Shown piece after piece: positions 24,436 to 36,804 of a stretch of 64,000 bases of DNA. Below the pieces are notes generated by a model. That model saw only the letters and a list, made by a program, of their open reading frames with translations. It had not been told where the DNA came from and did no database searches. The translations under genes were made by a program, and so were the position numbers. The stretch lies in the NCBI GenBank assembly GCA_036897095.1, contig JAYMSP010000039.1, positions 44,734 to 108,733 on the forward strand, read 5' to 3'. Source of the stretch: Plantago elongata. Its lineage: Eukaryota; Streptophyta; Magnoliopsida; Lamiales; Plantaginaceae. Numbering within the stretch: position 1 is the stretch's first letter; every line of letters begins with the position of its first letter.

Positions 24436-25971
24436 GCCTGAATCGGGACCTCAATTAAGAAAACCCAAACCCCTCGTCACTCAAACCACATCTATTGCCT
24501 GTTAGTCCTGCCAAATCATGAATGCTACTTGTACATAACTGAACAAACGAATCACACATGCAAGAAAGTTTCACCAAATAATAGAAGCAGCTTGGGAGTG
24601 GCTTAAATTGTTCTCTGTCTGGTTTCTAGTTCTTGCAGCTCAAGTTGTTTGCACAATGGACATACATGGTTTGGTCTGATCCATATAACTAACACTTAAA
24701 GAATGCAGTATCTTGATTTTTCTTGTAATTAAATCCTCCAAAATCGTTGTAAGCTGTAACAGGTGCAATTCAAGCCAGTTCTTTAGTAATTTTGATTGGA
24801 GTTTATTGCACTTGTACAATCATTAAATCATAAGCGAAATGATCAAAATTAACTCGTACTTATTGTGGTCCATAGATTTTGAGAATTGAAAATGTAAGAA
24901 AAACTATATAACAATAATGTTACCAAAAGGTGAGTCTTGACAATATTCCACTACCTATGAATTTGATTATGGCTCCCACATTTGTCAAATTAGCAATGTC
25001 TATGTCAAGCTTTAAACAAAGATTCGACTAGTTTTGTAATCTTATGTGAAGTTCATTCATTTTGTCAAACTTTGTGTTACTACATTATTGATAATTATTT
25101 GTTTTTTTCTTTAGATTAGAATGATTCACTGACAAGTAAAGTAATCACAGACTCACCGTATTAAGCAGAAATGGTAGAGATATTGTTCCTAATTAAAAAA
25201 GTATGATGCTATCAAGTGTGAGTGTGTTAAAAAGTAGCTGATAATTGGTTAGTTAGTGCATTATCACTATTAAAATTGAGTAGGTCGCAATAGGTAGGTA
25301 ATAAACTAGACAACTCTATTATAGGTGCATAGTAAATGCTTTGTTGAATGAAAAATAAATTAACTAAGAATTTGTTTTTGAAAATTAATTCAATTTTATT
25401 CAGTTAAATTCAGATTTACATATTTATAATTTATAATGTACTTTAATTTAATTTTTTAACTAAAATTGAACAAAGTATAACTTGGTTCTTTTTTAACAAG
25501 TATAACTTGGTTCTTTTTGAACATGTTACATGAGTTTAACTTACTAATTAAACTACTTGTTTGTATTTGTTATTCATGTCTTTAATTTTCTATATTTTGA
25601 ACTATTACATATTATTCAAATTCCAAAACACTACATGCATATATCATGAGGAAAACATTTCTCATAACAAACTTTTAATACTATATTGTAGTGTAAAACT
25701 TACATCATTTTCATGATCAAGAAAAACATTATTGAATCAAACCACACGCCAACAAATACAGATGAAACAACAGTGTACATTTACAAAAGAAAATGACATC
25801 GAACTTTCTGTACGTTTATCCTTATAGACATTTATAATCACTCTTTATAACAAAGCTGCATCTGCATTTCCCTTTTTGCCCTTCGATATGCATGGGCTAT
25901 GTAGGTTGCCGTAGATCTGTATAGGCTTTTCTGATAGCACATGTGGCTGAGAGTTTGATGCTTTGATGAGA
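24436..25971. other. Intergenic stretch between convergent FANCL and XTH
   Basis: 3' flanks of both genes. A vague CAGTT-family trace occurs around 25380-25460. No gene or clear element is seen. Confidence 0.5.
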
Positions 25972-27177
25972 TCATATTCCATACTCACATTCCAATGGTT
26001 TAGTAGGGAATCGAGACCGGTCGTTGCAGTAATCGTATGTCAAATGGTTCATTCGCACCCACCGGTAACTCCTAGCTTCTGCGGGGCTAAGTTGTTGGTA
26101 GTTTGCACCCTCCCACCAGTTTCTTGGGCTGGAAGCACAAGTTGCTGCCCCTGGTATCTGGCATCCTTCAATATCAAAATCCTTGTAGTAGGCATAGAAT
26201 GGGGCCTTGCTCCAGTTAATTTTCTCAAGTCCGCCTCGTGTCGCCCAGTCATCAGCCTCCCATAGAGTCGAAATGACTGACATGGGCTGTGATGTTGGGA
26301 ATCCGATTCCTCGTGCTGCGTTGTTCTTGAATACCCTGATCGGCACCGAGTCCACGGAGAAACTACACACAATATCCGAAAATAGAGTCAATGTTTGTAG
26401 TTAAAATACCACAATCTCTAATCTAAGTTGGGAAGCCTTCTATTAACAGACCCCTTAATTAAGATGTCATAATTCTAAAAATAGTGATAGGTTTTCCTTC
26501 GAATGCGATGAGTAGAATAACCGAAAACTCACACAACATGGTGATGGTTCCACAAGATAGTGTAGGTGTGGAAATCTGCCGATGGATCGAACCAAAGGTT
26601 CACTCGCTGTTCCTTGTCACCTTTTCCGTTTGCAAACACGTTAGTTTGGACCGTGTAAGGTTGTCCTGAGCGGTTTCCCAAGAACTCGAAATCCAACTCG
26701 TCACGAACATTAAAATTTTCAGAGATCATCTACAATTGAATACATCCGAATTAAACACAAATTGTTCCACAATATTTGAAAAGAACGAGAGAAGCCAAAA
26801 CATACATAGAATGCGGTGACAGTTCCAGCAGAATCACCGGGAACGAGCTTAATCTTCATGCTCACACGCCCGAAATGGTACTTATACTTTGAGCTAAACC
26901 CGCATCCTGAAATTCAAACACGAATGTGATGATCAATGTCCTTGAATCTTCGATTCTCATGTAAAAGTTCGTATTTGTAGTGAAGCTTACCTGAAGATTG
27001 GTCGAGGGTGAGCTGGATAGCCCGGCCGCCTTCCAACTGGCGGATATGTGCTCCGGACCATGTGGCACGAAAATCTTGTAGGAATGTCGCCGGTCGGGCA
27101 CGAGCAGTGTTGGAGAGAAATGCAAGGACGAATGTTGTCAAAACTAAGTACCCCAATGACCCCATGTTTCTGGGCAT
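25972..27177 (-). CDS. XTH: Xyloglucan endotransglucosylase/hydrolase (GH16), XTH9-like
   Basis: Four exons on the minus strand: 27177-26991, 26906-26806, 26729-26533 and 26362-25972, giving 291 residues, the usual XTH length. A signal peptide covers about residues 1-27 (cut near TARA). The GH16 active site is DELDFEFLG, with nucleophile Glu107, Asp109 and acid/base Glu111; Asn115 in NRS is the usual adjacent N-glycosylation site. The conserved SAGTVTAFY and ADDWATRGG blocks and the C-terminal XET_C cysteines are present. XTHs cut and rejoin xyloglucan chains in the wall during growth. The Leu in DELDFEFLG and the flanking sequence recall the XTH9-like branch. A second Met four codons on is an alternative start; either keeps the signal peptide. 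Confidence 0.95.
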
Positions 27178-27271
27178 ATAATAATATGTAGAAAAGTTCT
27201 GTGGAAATTATATTATTGGTGACTCGTGTGTGTGTGTTCGTATGATGGAAAGAAAAGGGGAATGTTGGGTG

Positions 27272-27279
27272 TATTTATA
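27272..27279 (-). promoter_or_regulatory. Candidate TATA box of the XTH gene
   Basis: TATAAATA read on the minus strand, about 95 bp upstream of the start codon, followed by ACACCC and a plausible leader. Confidence 0.55.
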
Positions 27280-27921
27280 TTAGAAGAAATTAGAGAGAAA
27301 TCCATATGAATTGCGATAAGTGTAGTGAGCTTTCGTTACAGCTAATAATAGGACCCCTCTTATTATTATTGTTTGTCGGGCGATGATTTATTGGACGTTA
27401 ATATATCTCTACAGAGAAATTTTGAATTTATTGCGCTAGATATGGGTGGTACCCTTTACTTATTATTAAATTTTACTCATTTTAATATCATCTTATTTAC
27501 AATTTAATTTTCACTTACATAGTTTCTACGTTTATGGTTATCAACGTTATATATTTAATAATATAATAGTTCTAATTTAAAATGCGTCCTTCACTCAGTA
27601 GTTTGAATATACAATATATTGTAAAAGGTTTCCGTAAAGTTACGTGCTTGCTTTAATACCCAATTGGTCTCATCTTTATATATCATGTCACATTATTTAT
27701 CATGTCAGTGTAGGATTTGTTGATAATCACTTAACACAATCTCTACAATTTCACGAGTTTCTCACCGACGGTTTGGAATTGAGTCCGGATTATGTATGCA
27801 AGTTTGTAGATGATGTCAGAAAAATTAATTGTTGTTTAGAGTGAACGGGTTTCAAATGTGCATAACGTTGACGTTATTATAATATGCAATGTGAGTCCAC
27901 AAAAGTCTCTCCCTTCGTCTG

Positions 27922-28149
27922 CTATAATGAGTTTAGTTTGTGATTTTATATACTCTCTCGATCCCGAATATATTTTGTATTTTCATATTGACATATAATT
28001 TTCACAAAGTAGTCCTATCTTCTTTCTTTCGTGTACTATAATGAATTCGCTGTGTGATTTTATATACTCTCTCCATCCTGAATACATTTTGTATTTTAAT
28101 ATTGACACATAATTTTAACTAAAATATAAAATAATATTTAATTATAAAA
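27922..28149. repeat. Imperfect tandem duplication, ~114-bp unit, with Stowaway-like ends
   Basis: CTATAATGA...GTGATTTTATATACTCTCTC(G/C)ATCC...TATTTTGTATTTT begins at 27922 and again at 28036. The TACTCTCTCC.TCC segment resembles a Stowaway terminus, so this may be two overlapping remnants of such a MITE. A second copy end is not clear. Confidence 0.55.
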
Positions 28150-28782
28150 GGAGAATAAGCATTCTAGTGATCAAGTGTATAATTTATATGAAATTTGAGA
28201 TTTTTATTTGTTGAACGTATGATAACTTCATTTTTAAATCTTGTGGTATAATTGAAAATGATAGGTATATTAACTTATATAATATAGTTAGAGTATAATT
28301 CATTCCAATTTCGAAGTGAAATAAAGATAAAAGATTTGGGAGAAGAACTAGAAGTAAAGATTGCATGGTAATGACGTGGACCCGTCCAAGTCAATATGAC
28401 AAGTACATTGGATGGAATATGAATGCAGTGATCTGGCTGACAGCAAGACTAGAACAAGTCATTTTTGTTAATCTAGACTTTTATTTATTTAGTGGAAAAT
28501 ATAAAATATTATTCATAATAAAATCAAAAGAGCATGACTGGTGATTTCAAACACAAGTCCATTCTACATGAAAGAGTAATAGTCATAGCCAACTTTCAAG
28601 GAAAACACAAATGTCCTTCATGAATTAACCTAGCTAAATGCATATAAGTGGTTTTCTAAATCAATTCAAACAAATATCTTTATCTTCACTTTAGTAGTTG
28701 TAGGCTTTCTTTGGGTTGATGTAAAAATGAGTGTAAATTGACTGTAATTAAGATTTTTCAAAAAAAATTAATACTAAAAATT

Positions 28783-28895
28783 TATTATCTTCAACTTAAA
28801 ATTATTTTAGTTCAGTTATAATTAATTATAATTTATACCTTACTTAAGTTCAGTTACATTCAGTCCAGTTCAGTAAATTTAAGTTGAAGAAAATA
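28783..28895. repeat. CAGTT-family MITE, short copy
   Basis: Inverted ends TATTATCTTCAACTTAAA and TTTAAGTTGAAGAAAATA enclose TTTAGTTCAGTT, TTATAATTTATACCTTACTT and CAGTCCAGTTCAGT. Same order as the 307-bp copy at 52913. No clean target duplication is visible. Confidence 0.6.
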
Positions 28896-31680
28896 TAGAG
28901 TAAATGAAATGTTTTATTCATTTCCTCCATTCCCTCCAACTAAAGGAACTTATAAACTGAGAATGAGATAGTTATAATCTGGTAATGAAGTATGAAGTTT
29001 GAAGTTTTTTGTAGGATGGCTGTTTATAAAGTTTGTCTGCATGGGACTAATATGGTATCTCTCTGGCTTATGCAAGGACTAGACAATGATTTCAAAGGTT
29101 CAAATGCTACAACAAGTCGACTTCATCTTTGGAATTTGTCTTTAGAAATCGATCAACTTTGTTATGTTCAAATTAATTACAATTAAGATTTTCAATTTCA
29201 TGATATTGATTCAAATTCAATGTATGAATGAGTTAAATCATCCAAAGTTCCAAACTAACAGCTAGTTGGCAACTGTCTAAGCACTACTTGACTTGTCGTC
29301 GATTGAACTCTTTCTATGTGGTTTTTACGGCCGACTATTTTAGGATAAATATTTTAGTTTATTTATATTGTATAAGACCTTTTGTTTATATTTTTATTCT
29401 TTTAAGTATATTTTATGTTTACTATCCAAGTCTGAATATTTTCAAACTCATTGATTTTACACTATGTTTTTAACAAACCAAATGATGACTCGATTAGAGA
29501 TTTAGGCAATGTTTAGTAAAACTAGTTCAAAATGTATCTGGTAGCTAGAAAGTTAGTTGATAGCTGGTCAGGTAAATTTCTTTTCAATAATCTAACTTAA
29601 TTAACTTCTCAAACTAATTAATTTTTCAGCTAGTTTGTTAAAAAACTTACGTGTTTATATAACGAGTTTTTTATAAAAGAAATTCGTGAAGTTAAAAGAC
29701 TAACTAAAAAGTAAGTGATAGATATTACCTTATTTTGATTCGAAATATGTCATACAGTCATGAATTGTTTGACTACACCACTTCTAAATTCATTTAGTGT
29801 GTTGTTAAAGTACAATTTCTCATGTGACACTATATTACTCTCACTAGTTATTACAAATATATAAGTACAATATCATGCAATATCATCCATGAATTGATAA
29901 AGTAGCTAGGCATTACTTTCCAGAACCCATGAAAACAACTACTAGTGAGCCAAAAACTCATTAGGCTATCAATAACCATAAGTTTCAAGGTTGCTAGCTT
30001 ACATCAGAAAGGCCAAAATTATGCTTTTCTATTTTCTATTTTTCTTTTTCTCCTCCTTTTTCATTTTGTTTCATCAACAAGTATTGACTGCTCCTTCCCA
30101 AAAGAAATAAACAAAATTAATAACTGCTACTTGGCTGACTGCTGGTATGATTACTCATAATTTATCAGTGAGTAAGGTGGGCCAGTCCTGGCCTACAGGA
30201 GGTGGGCCTGTGTGGTAAATGGGTAGGCCGAACTGAACATCTGGGTTCGGGTTGGCACAGTGAATGAAGCCCACAAACACCAGATAAGCCACGTCACATG
30301 AAATTCCATCCCAAAGGCCAAATTTATGACGTGGTGATAGATGAGCCAAACTAATTGCATTTTATAGCCACGCAAAAACTAGGAGCTGATTAGTAAGCAA
30401 TTTGATTGAAAAATGATCATTCAAATAGCATGTTTTGTTAACCTTAATTTCATATGCATGTTAATTTTGACCTAAATCGCATTCTCTTAAATTGGATGGT
30501 AGTGCGGTGGTATTGGTGAGTAAGAAGAGGTAGAGTAGACTCTTTTTACCGACTCGAAACTCACTAGTAATGTAATTGGATGTAATAAATGCATACTTAA
30601 AATAATAAAAAAAAAACTTGGGAAGACATGTACATGCAAAATGAAATGCGATGTCAATGGATCTTGTGAAGTTGTGATTAGTCTTCTATTATACGGGTGG
30701 GGCGGGGTCTCTTGACCTTGATCTGACTGACGAGCTGGCGAACAAGTCTTTTGAAGTATATCATGCGACTGCGATGAGGGCCTCCTCGAAGGGTTATTAT
30801 ATAGGTATAGCCAAAATAGTATTATGGTGACTTTTCCTTGGCGTACATGTGACCTGAGAAACTCAAGGGGGTTGCGCCAAGCCTCAAAGGCGTTCAAGGA
30901 CTTATTTTCAGTGTTTGAGGCTTATCGTCACTCGGTAGCTTGTTGAACACATGCTCTTTACACCACTTATCACTCATCGTTCTAGAGTTGCAAAGTTTTT
31001 AAAACATCCGTTAATCTTCAAGTTCAACATAGTCACGATTGGCTTAGCTAGGATCGGTTGGATGGATTCATAGATGCATACAGGGGCGCGATTAATATCA
31101 TTTTTAAAATACATATCACTAATCAAAATTTTCAAAATTCAAGGATAATATTTATGTGGAAATTTCTAAGTTTGAGGATATGTCTGCCATACTTAGGATG
31201 GCAACAAAGAGTTTAGAACGATTTGGCATGCATTATGCTTAGATGTCATAGTTAGAATTTTTCATTTGAGGGCCATTAGGTTTTATAATCCCGTGCCCTA
31301 ACCACAGTACAAATTATCCATCAAATACACATGGCAGTTTGAGATTGGACAGGGACAAAATTATGGGGTCTAAGATTTGGGATTAACGTTTGTAGGAGAG
31401 TGACGGTTGACCAATTAAACTTAGTAGGGTTTGAATTTTATACGCATAATTATTAAAAGAAGACACCTTATTATTCCATTGGTATACATCAAGACTTGAC
31501 GCCCATATGTTAATCAACCGTGAGAAATTGGGATCTTTTGGACTGAAATTTGACAATGTTTGATTACCTTTAGTTGAATTATTTAGATTGATGAGTATAA
31601 ATGTATAATCTTCTATTACAATAAAAAAAAACTATTCAGATCTATAGCAAAACTAATCCACAAATCATATAATAAGTCTT
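28896..31680. other. Gene-poor intergenic DNA
   Basis: Short open frames only (for example 29945-30160 and, on the minus strand, 30487-30897), with no recognisable motif or plausible splice structure. A stretch at 29520-29650 resembles one at 8955-9060 and may be another low-copy MITE. Nothing else is supported. Confidence 0.45.
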
Positions 31681-31681
31681 T

Positions 31682-32139
31682 GGACTTTTCTATGGTCGGG
31701 AGGCTTGCACTGACTACGGACAACAAATAAAAAATAATAATATATTTATTTCGTTAAATATTAAAATATTAAAGTAAAAGATTGATAATTTTTAAAAAAT
31801 ATTATTTTAATTTAAAAAATATTTTAGAAGTTAAATTTGAATTTTTTGATTGATATTTGTATTTTTATAATTTAAATATTTATAAGGCGGAAAGGCAATG
31901 AGATGTCGTCAAAGCAATAAGGGGATCGTCCTTTTGCGTTATAAATATTTAAATTAGATAAATATAAATATTAATAAAAAATTAAATTTATCTTCTAAAA
32001 TATTTTTAAAGATAAACCAATATTTTTTTGATTTATCTACTTTTTATTTTAGTATTTTAAATTTTAACGAAATATATATATTTATTTTATTTGCCACCTG
32101 TTAAATAAGACGAAAGCCCGTCCGTCCGTAGAAAAGTTC
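31682..32139. mobile_element. Foldback (long inverted repeat) MITE-like element
   Basis: About 200 bp on the left is matched by an inverted copy on the right. Outer ends are GGACTTTTCTATGGTCGG and the inverse of CCGTCCGTAGAAAAGTTC. Inner arms are AT-rich (TTATTTCGTTAAATATTAAA; TTTTAGAAGTTAAATTTGAA; TTTAAATATTTATAA). A roughly 50-bp non-palindromic loop (31884-31935) includes AAGGCAATGAGATGTCGTCA. A transcript would form one long hairpin. No convincing target duplication was read. Confidence 0.65.
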
Positions 32140-33640
32140 TGGAGGGTTTGGTACTAATTAATATTCCTTGGAGTTAAGTTGTATAGTGAATTATAGTTGT
32201 CCGTAATAAAACAACTTTGTTAATACTATTTAATTTATACGAAGATGAGTTACTACGCATATTTTAAAAGTACGTTGAAATCATATGTTAAAAAGTACAT
32301 ATTACTATGTGTCATTCAATATATAGACGTTGCATGTGTACATAACGCATAATTCTGTTTGAAAATTTGGTTGTTCCTCAGTTTTCGAGTAGTAAGTCAA
32401 TGTCATGACTATTCCCAATCTGATTATGGGTTAAGTGATTATTGATGGTACTGTTAGACAATATATATATAGTCATATGTCATAACGAAAGGATAGTTTA
32501 TTGTTTTATAAAGTGTTTCGGTCGAACTCAAAATTTAATTTTAAGGTGTTTTATTCATCGAGTTAAATAAAATCGATTGTTGATAATGCTTGATTAGTCT
32601 GCCTGGGTTCAACATCAAGCTCAAGTTCGACTAAAACTCATACCACATGACCCAAACTCGGATTTGGTTGTTGTACTTAAGTTCGAACTTACATTTAGTT
32701 CATTTCGTTAACGAACCGAGTTGAATTGATCTTAATTATAATTGAGCGGAGTTTAAGAAATAAAATATTCTAATCGACTCGTTAAACATTATTAAAAAGA
32801 GTGCCATGCAGACTGCTGAACAGCCTGAACTCCGCCACAATATCTCCTCTAGTTCCGTGCCTGATCACAAATGTATGGATAAATATGAACTTGATCTGGA
32901 AAAGAAATTGTGAGACGTTAACAGGGAGAATTAGTTGTTGTATTAGTTTGGTTAAGAGTGCCGATCAAAATTAATGAAAAGGATTGTAAATCAACTCCTA
33001 ACTGCCTGATGATAATATTATAATTAGATCATCCAACATGCAAATTAAAGATTACCAAAACACGTCCATAATCCTCACGTCAATTTTTCCATTAGGTGGC
33101 TAAGCTATATGCATTCGGATATTTTGCATGGCTGGAGATTTTAAGCATAGGTATAGTGTCCACATCAATGTGGATCGAAGAATATTTGGACATTTCATGA
33201 TATATATACACGGAAAAATAATTTAACATGTTCATAATTATTTACGCCAACACTATTTCTCAGCTAGTATTAATAAAGGAGATTATTAACAACATGGCCG
33301 TTTTTATTAAACGCATAATACATTTCTATATATTACAAAAAGTCCAACAAATTATATAAATATAGAATTAGTCCCAACTTTCGTAAAATTTATCAAATTC
33401 ACATTTTCGAAAATATATGAACGTATATACACTACGATACCATAATGTAATGAAAATCAATATTATAAAATTTTTAGTCATACTTTACAAATAATGAAGA
33501 ATTTGAGATGTTTATATTGTTATAATTCATATTCCTAATCGTTAATATTTGTTTAATTATTTAGTATAATTAAATTAATTAACTTTACATGAACGGTTTT
33601 TTTAAAAAAAATTTTAGAAAAAATCAAAAACTAACCAGGA
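32140..33640. other. Gene-poor intergenic DNA
   Basis: AT-rich, no supported gene or complete element seen. Confidence 0.5.
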
Positions 33641-33654
33641 CCGTGTCCTGGCAG

Positions 33655-33795
33655 ATCTGTCAAACAGCTCCGATCGGAGCTGTAGCTTTAGAGATGTGCA
33701 TCTCCGATATGAGCTGTAAAGATTCGATCTGGAGCTTTACAGCTCCGATCGGAGCTGCTCCAACGATCTGGTCGGAGCTTTCTGGAGGGTTCGGG
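33655..33795. repeat. Cluster of CAGCTCC-GATC-GGAGCTG palindromes
   Basis: The perfect palindrome CAGCTCCGATCGGAGCTG occurs at about 33666 and again near 33750, with partial versions (CATCTCCGATATGAGCTG, GGTCGGAGCTT) around them. It is GC-rich inside AT-rich DNA. The same palindromes occur in the FANCL intron element (23260-23450), so this is probably part of a related element whose ends I could not find. Confidence 0.6.
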
Positions 33796-36037
33796 GCGGC
33801 GAAGTTTTTCGTTCTTCGTGTTCTTTTAAATTTTCTTCGATTGTTTTCGGATAATATGATTGGATCAGATAAACATTTTTAGATATTTTTGTAATTAAAA
33901 CTGTAATTATTTATTATAAGACTATTTTATAAATTACAATAGGTGTGGTATTGTTTGTTATATATAAAAATGCATTTTGTGTTTAATATTTCAGATATTT
34001 AGACCCGGTGGATTCACCCCAATTGTGTAACAATAGTACAAGACTGAAAATATAATGATATGTTGAATTAAATGCTGTGAGACCAATTTGTAGGATTCAT
34101 GCATATACAAGTGATGGATGGGGCATCACAATTATGGTATACGTATAAGGGCTTGGATCGTACAACCACCCAAGAAGATTTGTGATCGTAGCAAATTAGC
34201 CGATGGTCCACATTCATAATAATGAAAGGAGCTTGTGATTGAGTATCATTTAGCCCAATATATATATGTCTCTTGATCAATTATTCGTAGATTTTAATTC
34301 TTTTACCCGGCCTTGGAAGAATTTGTTACTTTCCCTTTTTCATATTACTATCTTCGATTGATTATGATGTGTTTATTGTTTGTAACGTATAAAGTTTCTG
34401 AAGTGATTGGACAACGTTACTACACTTATCTTTCTATTGCTTTTGAAGTGCATATACACTCCAAAAGTAAGAGGGTTTGCCCTGCATCAATCATCCTCTG
34501 ATCCCCGGGGAAATCTAATGATTCACATACGATTAAATGCGTGTAATATGTTATTCGACGAAACTCGCATTTAAGATATGGTGTTCAAGTCAATACTAAC
34601 TTTATGTTTGTTTTGTTATTGAATCATGTAGGACTCGGCTCGTTGATATTCAACAAGACTCGGTTAAAAAAATTTATATGTATTTAGAGAGGCTCGAACT
34701 CGACTAAAGTTAGAAATCAAATGAGATGAGCTCGAGTCTACACCCGTGACTTTATTTCAAAAGGTAGCTAATTATTTATACGAGCCAAGTCAAACTTGGA
34801 TTCGAGAGCAACTTTAATGGAGCTCGAGGAATGAGATGGTCTGTCTAATTGTGCCGAGTATAGAGTCCATGAGTTAGCGAATTAGTCTAGAAGGGACGAG
34901 GCGTTACCGTGTTATTTCAATTTCAAAAAATAAAATGGATAAAGAAAAATAGAATTTTGAGATTGTTGGTGACTGCCTGACTGGTTAGAAACTTTGGGTC
35001 TAGCAGTACTCTGTCTCTCCTAGGCCCTTCCAAGTTAAGCAATTAGCCCAAGTAGTTTCAGACTAGGTTCAATCTGAATGTGGAGAAACCTCCCAACCTG
35101 AGTTTTCATGCCATACATACAGCCAGTCCAATCAAATTTGGATAGTTTGTTATGTAATGGCACACAATTTACAAGTAGGCTGAACCGAATTGAAGGCCCT
35201 AATCGAACTGTTCCAACTCTGTGGGCTTTTCCGCTTCTACAAATAACCATTTCGAACTAGATAATTATAAATTCCAGTTATAAACTAGCTAAAATTTCAA
35301 TAAGATTTGAAATCGAATTATACGAAAAAGTAATGTGCATTTGCTTCAGAGAGAATAGGAATTAACTTTCATGGCGAGTGGTAAAACAGTAAAACAAATG
35401 TTGACACCATCGTGTTGAGCCGAATTGGATAAAGAATGAAAAAGAAGAAAGAAGAGTCTGAAACGAAAACATGTGATGTATCATGTATATCGATCGATCA
35501 TAATGAGTTGAGTGAATCTTCAAGATCATTCACGCAGTAATGGCTAATTAATGATGTTAAGATGCTACATTGTGTATAACTGAGTGAATATTGTTTGGTT
35601 TGATTAGTTTAAATTTACACAAGGGATACTAGCCAGTAGTACTATACAAGTATGTGAAAATTCAAGTGACAAGTTCATTCACTGCTGTGCAAAAGAGAAA
35701 TTCCGTGGCTTCTTGCTGTCTTTAGCTTCTTGTCCTTGTACTATCTTAACAAATCCTACTTGTTCACTCTATTCACTTGTTGCTTCAACAACAAAACTTC
35801 TCCAGATACCCAAAACCCAAAAGAATAAACAACCGATTCACATCAAATATTGTGACAACATAGCTTCGGAATCTGAACCATTTTCTGCTCATTCAACCAC
35901 ATTTCTTTTCACTACTTTCCCATAAATCAACATTTTTTGTCCTAAATCAAAACTCTTCCTCAGTTTTTCCTACTTATTCACATCTCAATCACAACTTTTT
36001 GGAACCTTCTCTCAAAATAATAGAATTATTAGAAGAA
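33796..36037. other. Intergenic stretch upstream of EPFL2-like gene
   Basis: No gene seen. The last ~300 bp are CT-rich and probably contain the promoter and 5' leader of the EPFL gene. The open frame at 35713-35925 lies in that leader and has no coding signature. Confidence 0.4.
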
Positions 36038-36804
36038 ATGGGTGGTTCTAGTCAAAACATCAAGATCCGACGTAAAGTTCACCATTTAGCAGTTTCTTTA
36101 CTGTTTCTCCTGGTTTCAGCATCATCCCAGTTCAGATTCCTCAATGCTGAAGGTAAACCCATCAAGTTTGCTCTTCATTAGGATCAAAACCCATGTTAAA
36201 GATTCAATCTTTTCTATGTTTCAGGTAGAAAACTTCAAGAAATTACTGACAGTTCTAAGGTAAGTGTCAACTTCATCACTATGTTCTTGCTTTTCTAATT
36301 TCATTCATATATTTGAACAAATTATTGACAGACTGACAGTTCCAAATAGCAAAACAAACTTTAAAGCCCACATATATGATCACTTGAAACTTTTATTGAC
36401 AAAAGAACACCACAATTAGCTATACTTGCAGGACCTGTATATATTGGTACTACTATTAGCCATGTAAAAGGCGAAAGAATAGTTCGCTTTGTGATTTTAT
36501 CGTGCAGAATTCTACCTGGAACTGATTTTTTGGTTCTTATTTTGGTTTTGGACAGACAGTGAATGAAGATAAGTCATTTCTGAGAGCTCAAATCGGGTCG
36601 AGGCCGCCTCGGTGTGATCATAGGTGCCAATCTTGTACACATTGTGAGGCCATTCAAGTGCCTACAAATCCACAAACAAAGAATGGCAAGAAGAACTCTG
36701 GCAGCCAAGTTAAATCCATTGAGTATGCAAGAACTGATGGCAATTCTAACTACAAGCCTATGAGCTGGAAATGTAAATGTGACGACCTTATTTTCAATCC
36801 TTAA
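36038..36804 (+). CDS. EPFL2: EPIDERMAL PATTERNING FACTOR-like secreted cysteine-rich peptide, EPFL2-like
   Basis: Three exons, 36038-36152, 36225-36259 and 36556-36804, in continuous phase give a 132-residue precursor. Residues about 13-34 are a hydrophobic signal peptide. The C-terminal mature domain has IGSRPPRC, then Cys70, 74, 77 and 80, a variable loop (about residues 85-115), and SNYKPMSWKCKC with Cys123 and 125, ending IFNP. Six cysteines forming three disulfides are typical of EPFLs. These peptides are apoplastic ligands or antagonists for ERECTA-family receptor kinases with TMM; EPFL2 acts in leaf margin, ovule spacing and growth control in Arabidopsis. The EPFL1/EPFL2 subgroup is my recollection of the IGSRPPRC and HCEAIQVPTNPQ blocks. 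The start is the first in-frame ATG before the signal peptide. Confidence 0.9.

Noticed and set aside
30487-30897. Minus-strand 136-codon frame
   Set aside because: No signal peptide, domain, splice signals or codon pattern; composition is like the surrounding non-coding DNA.
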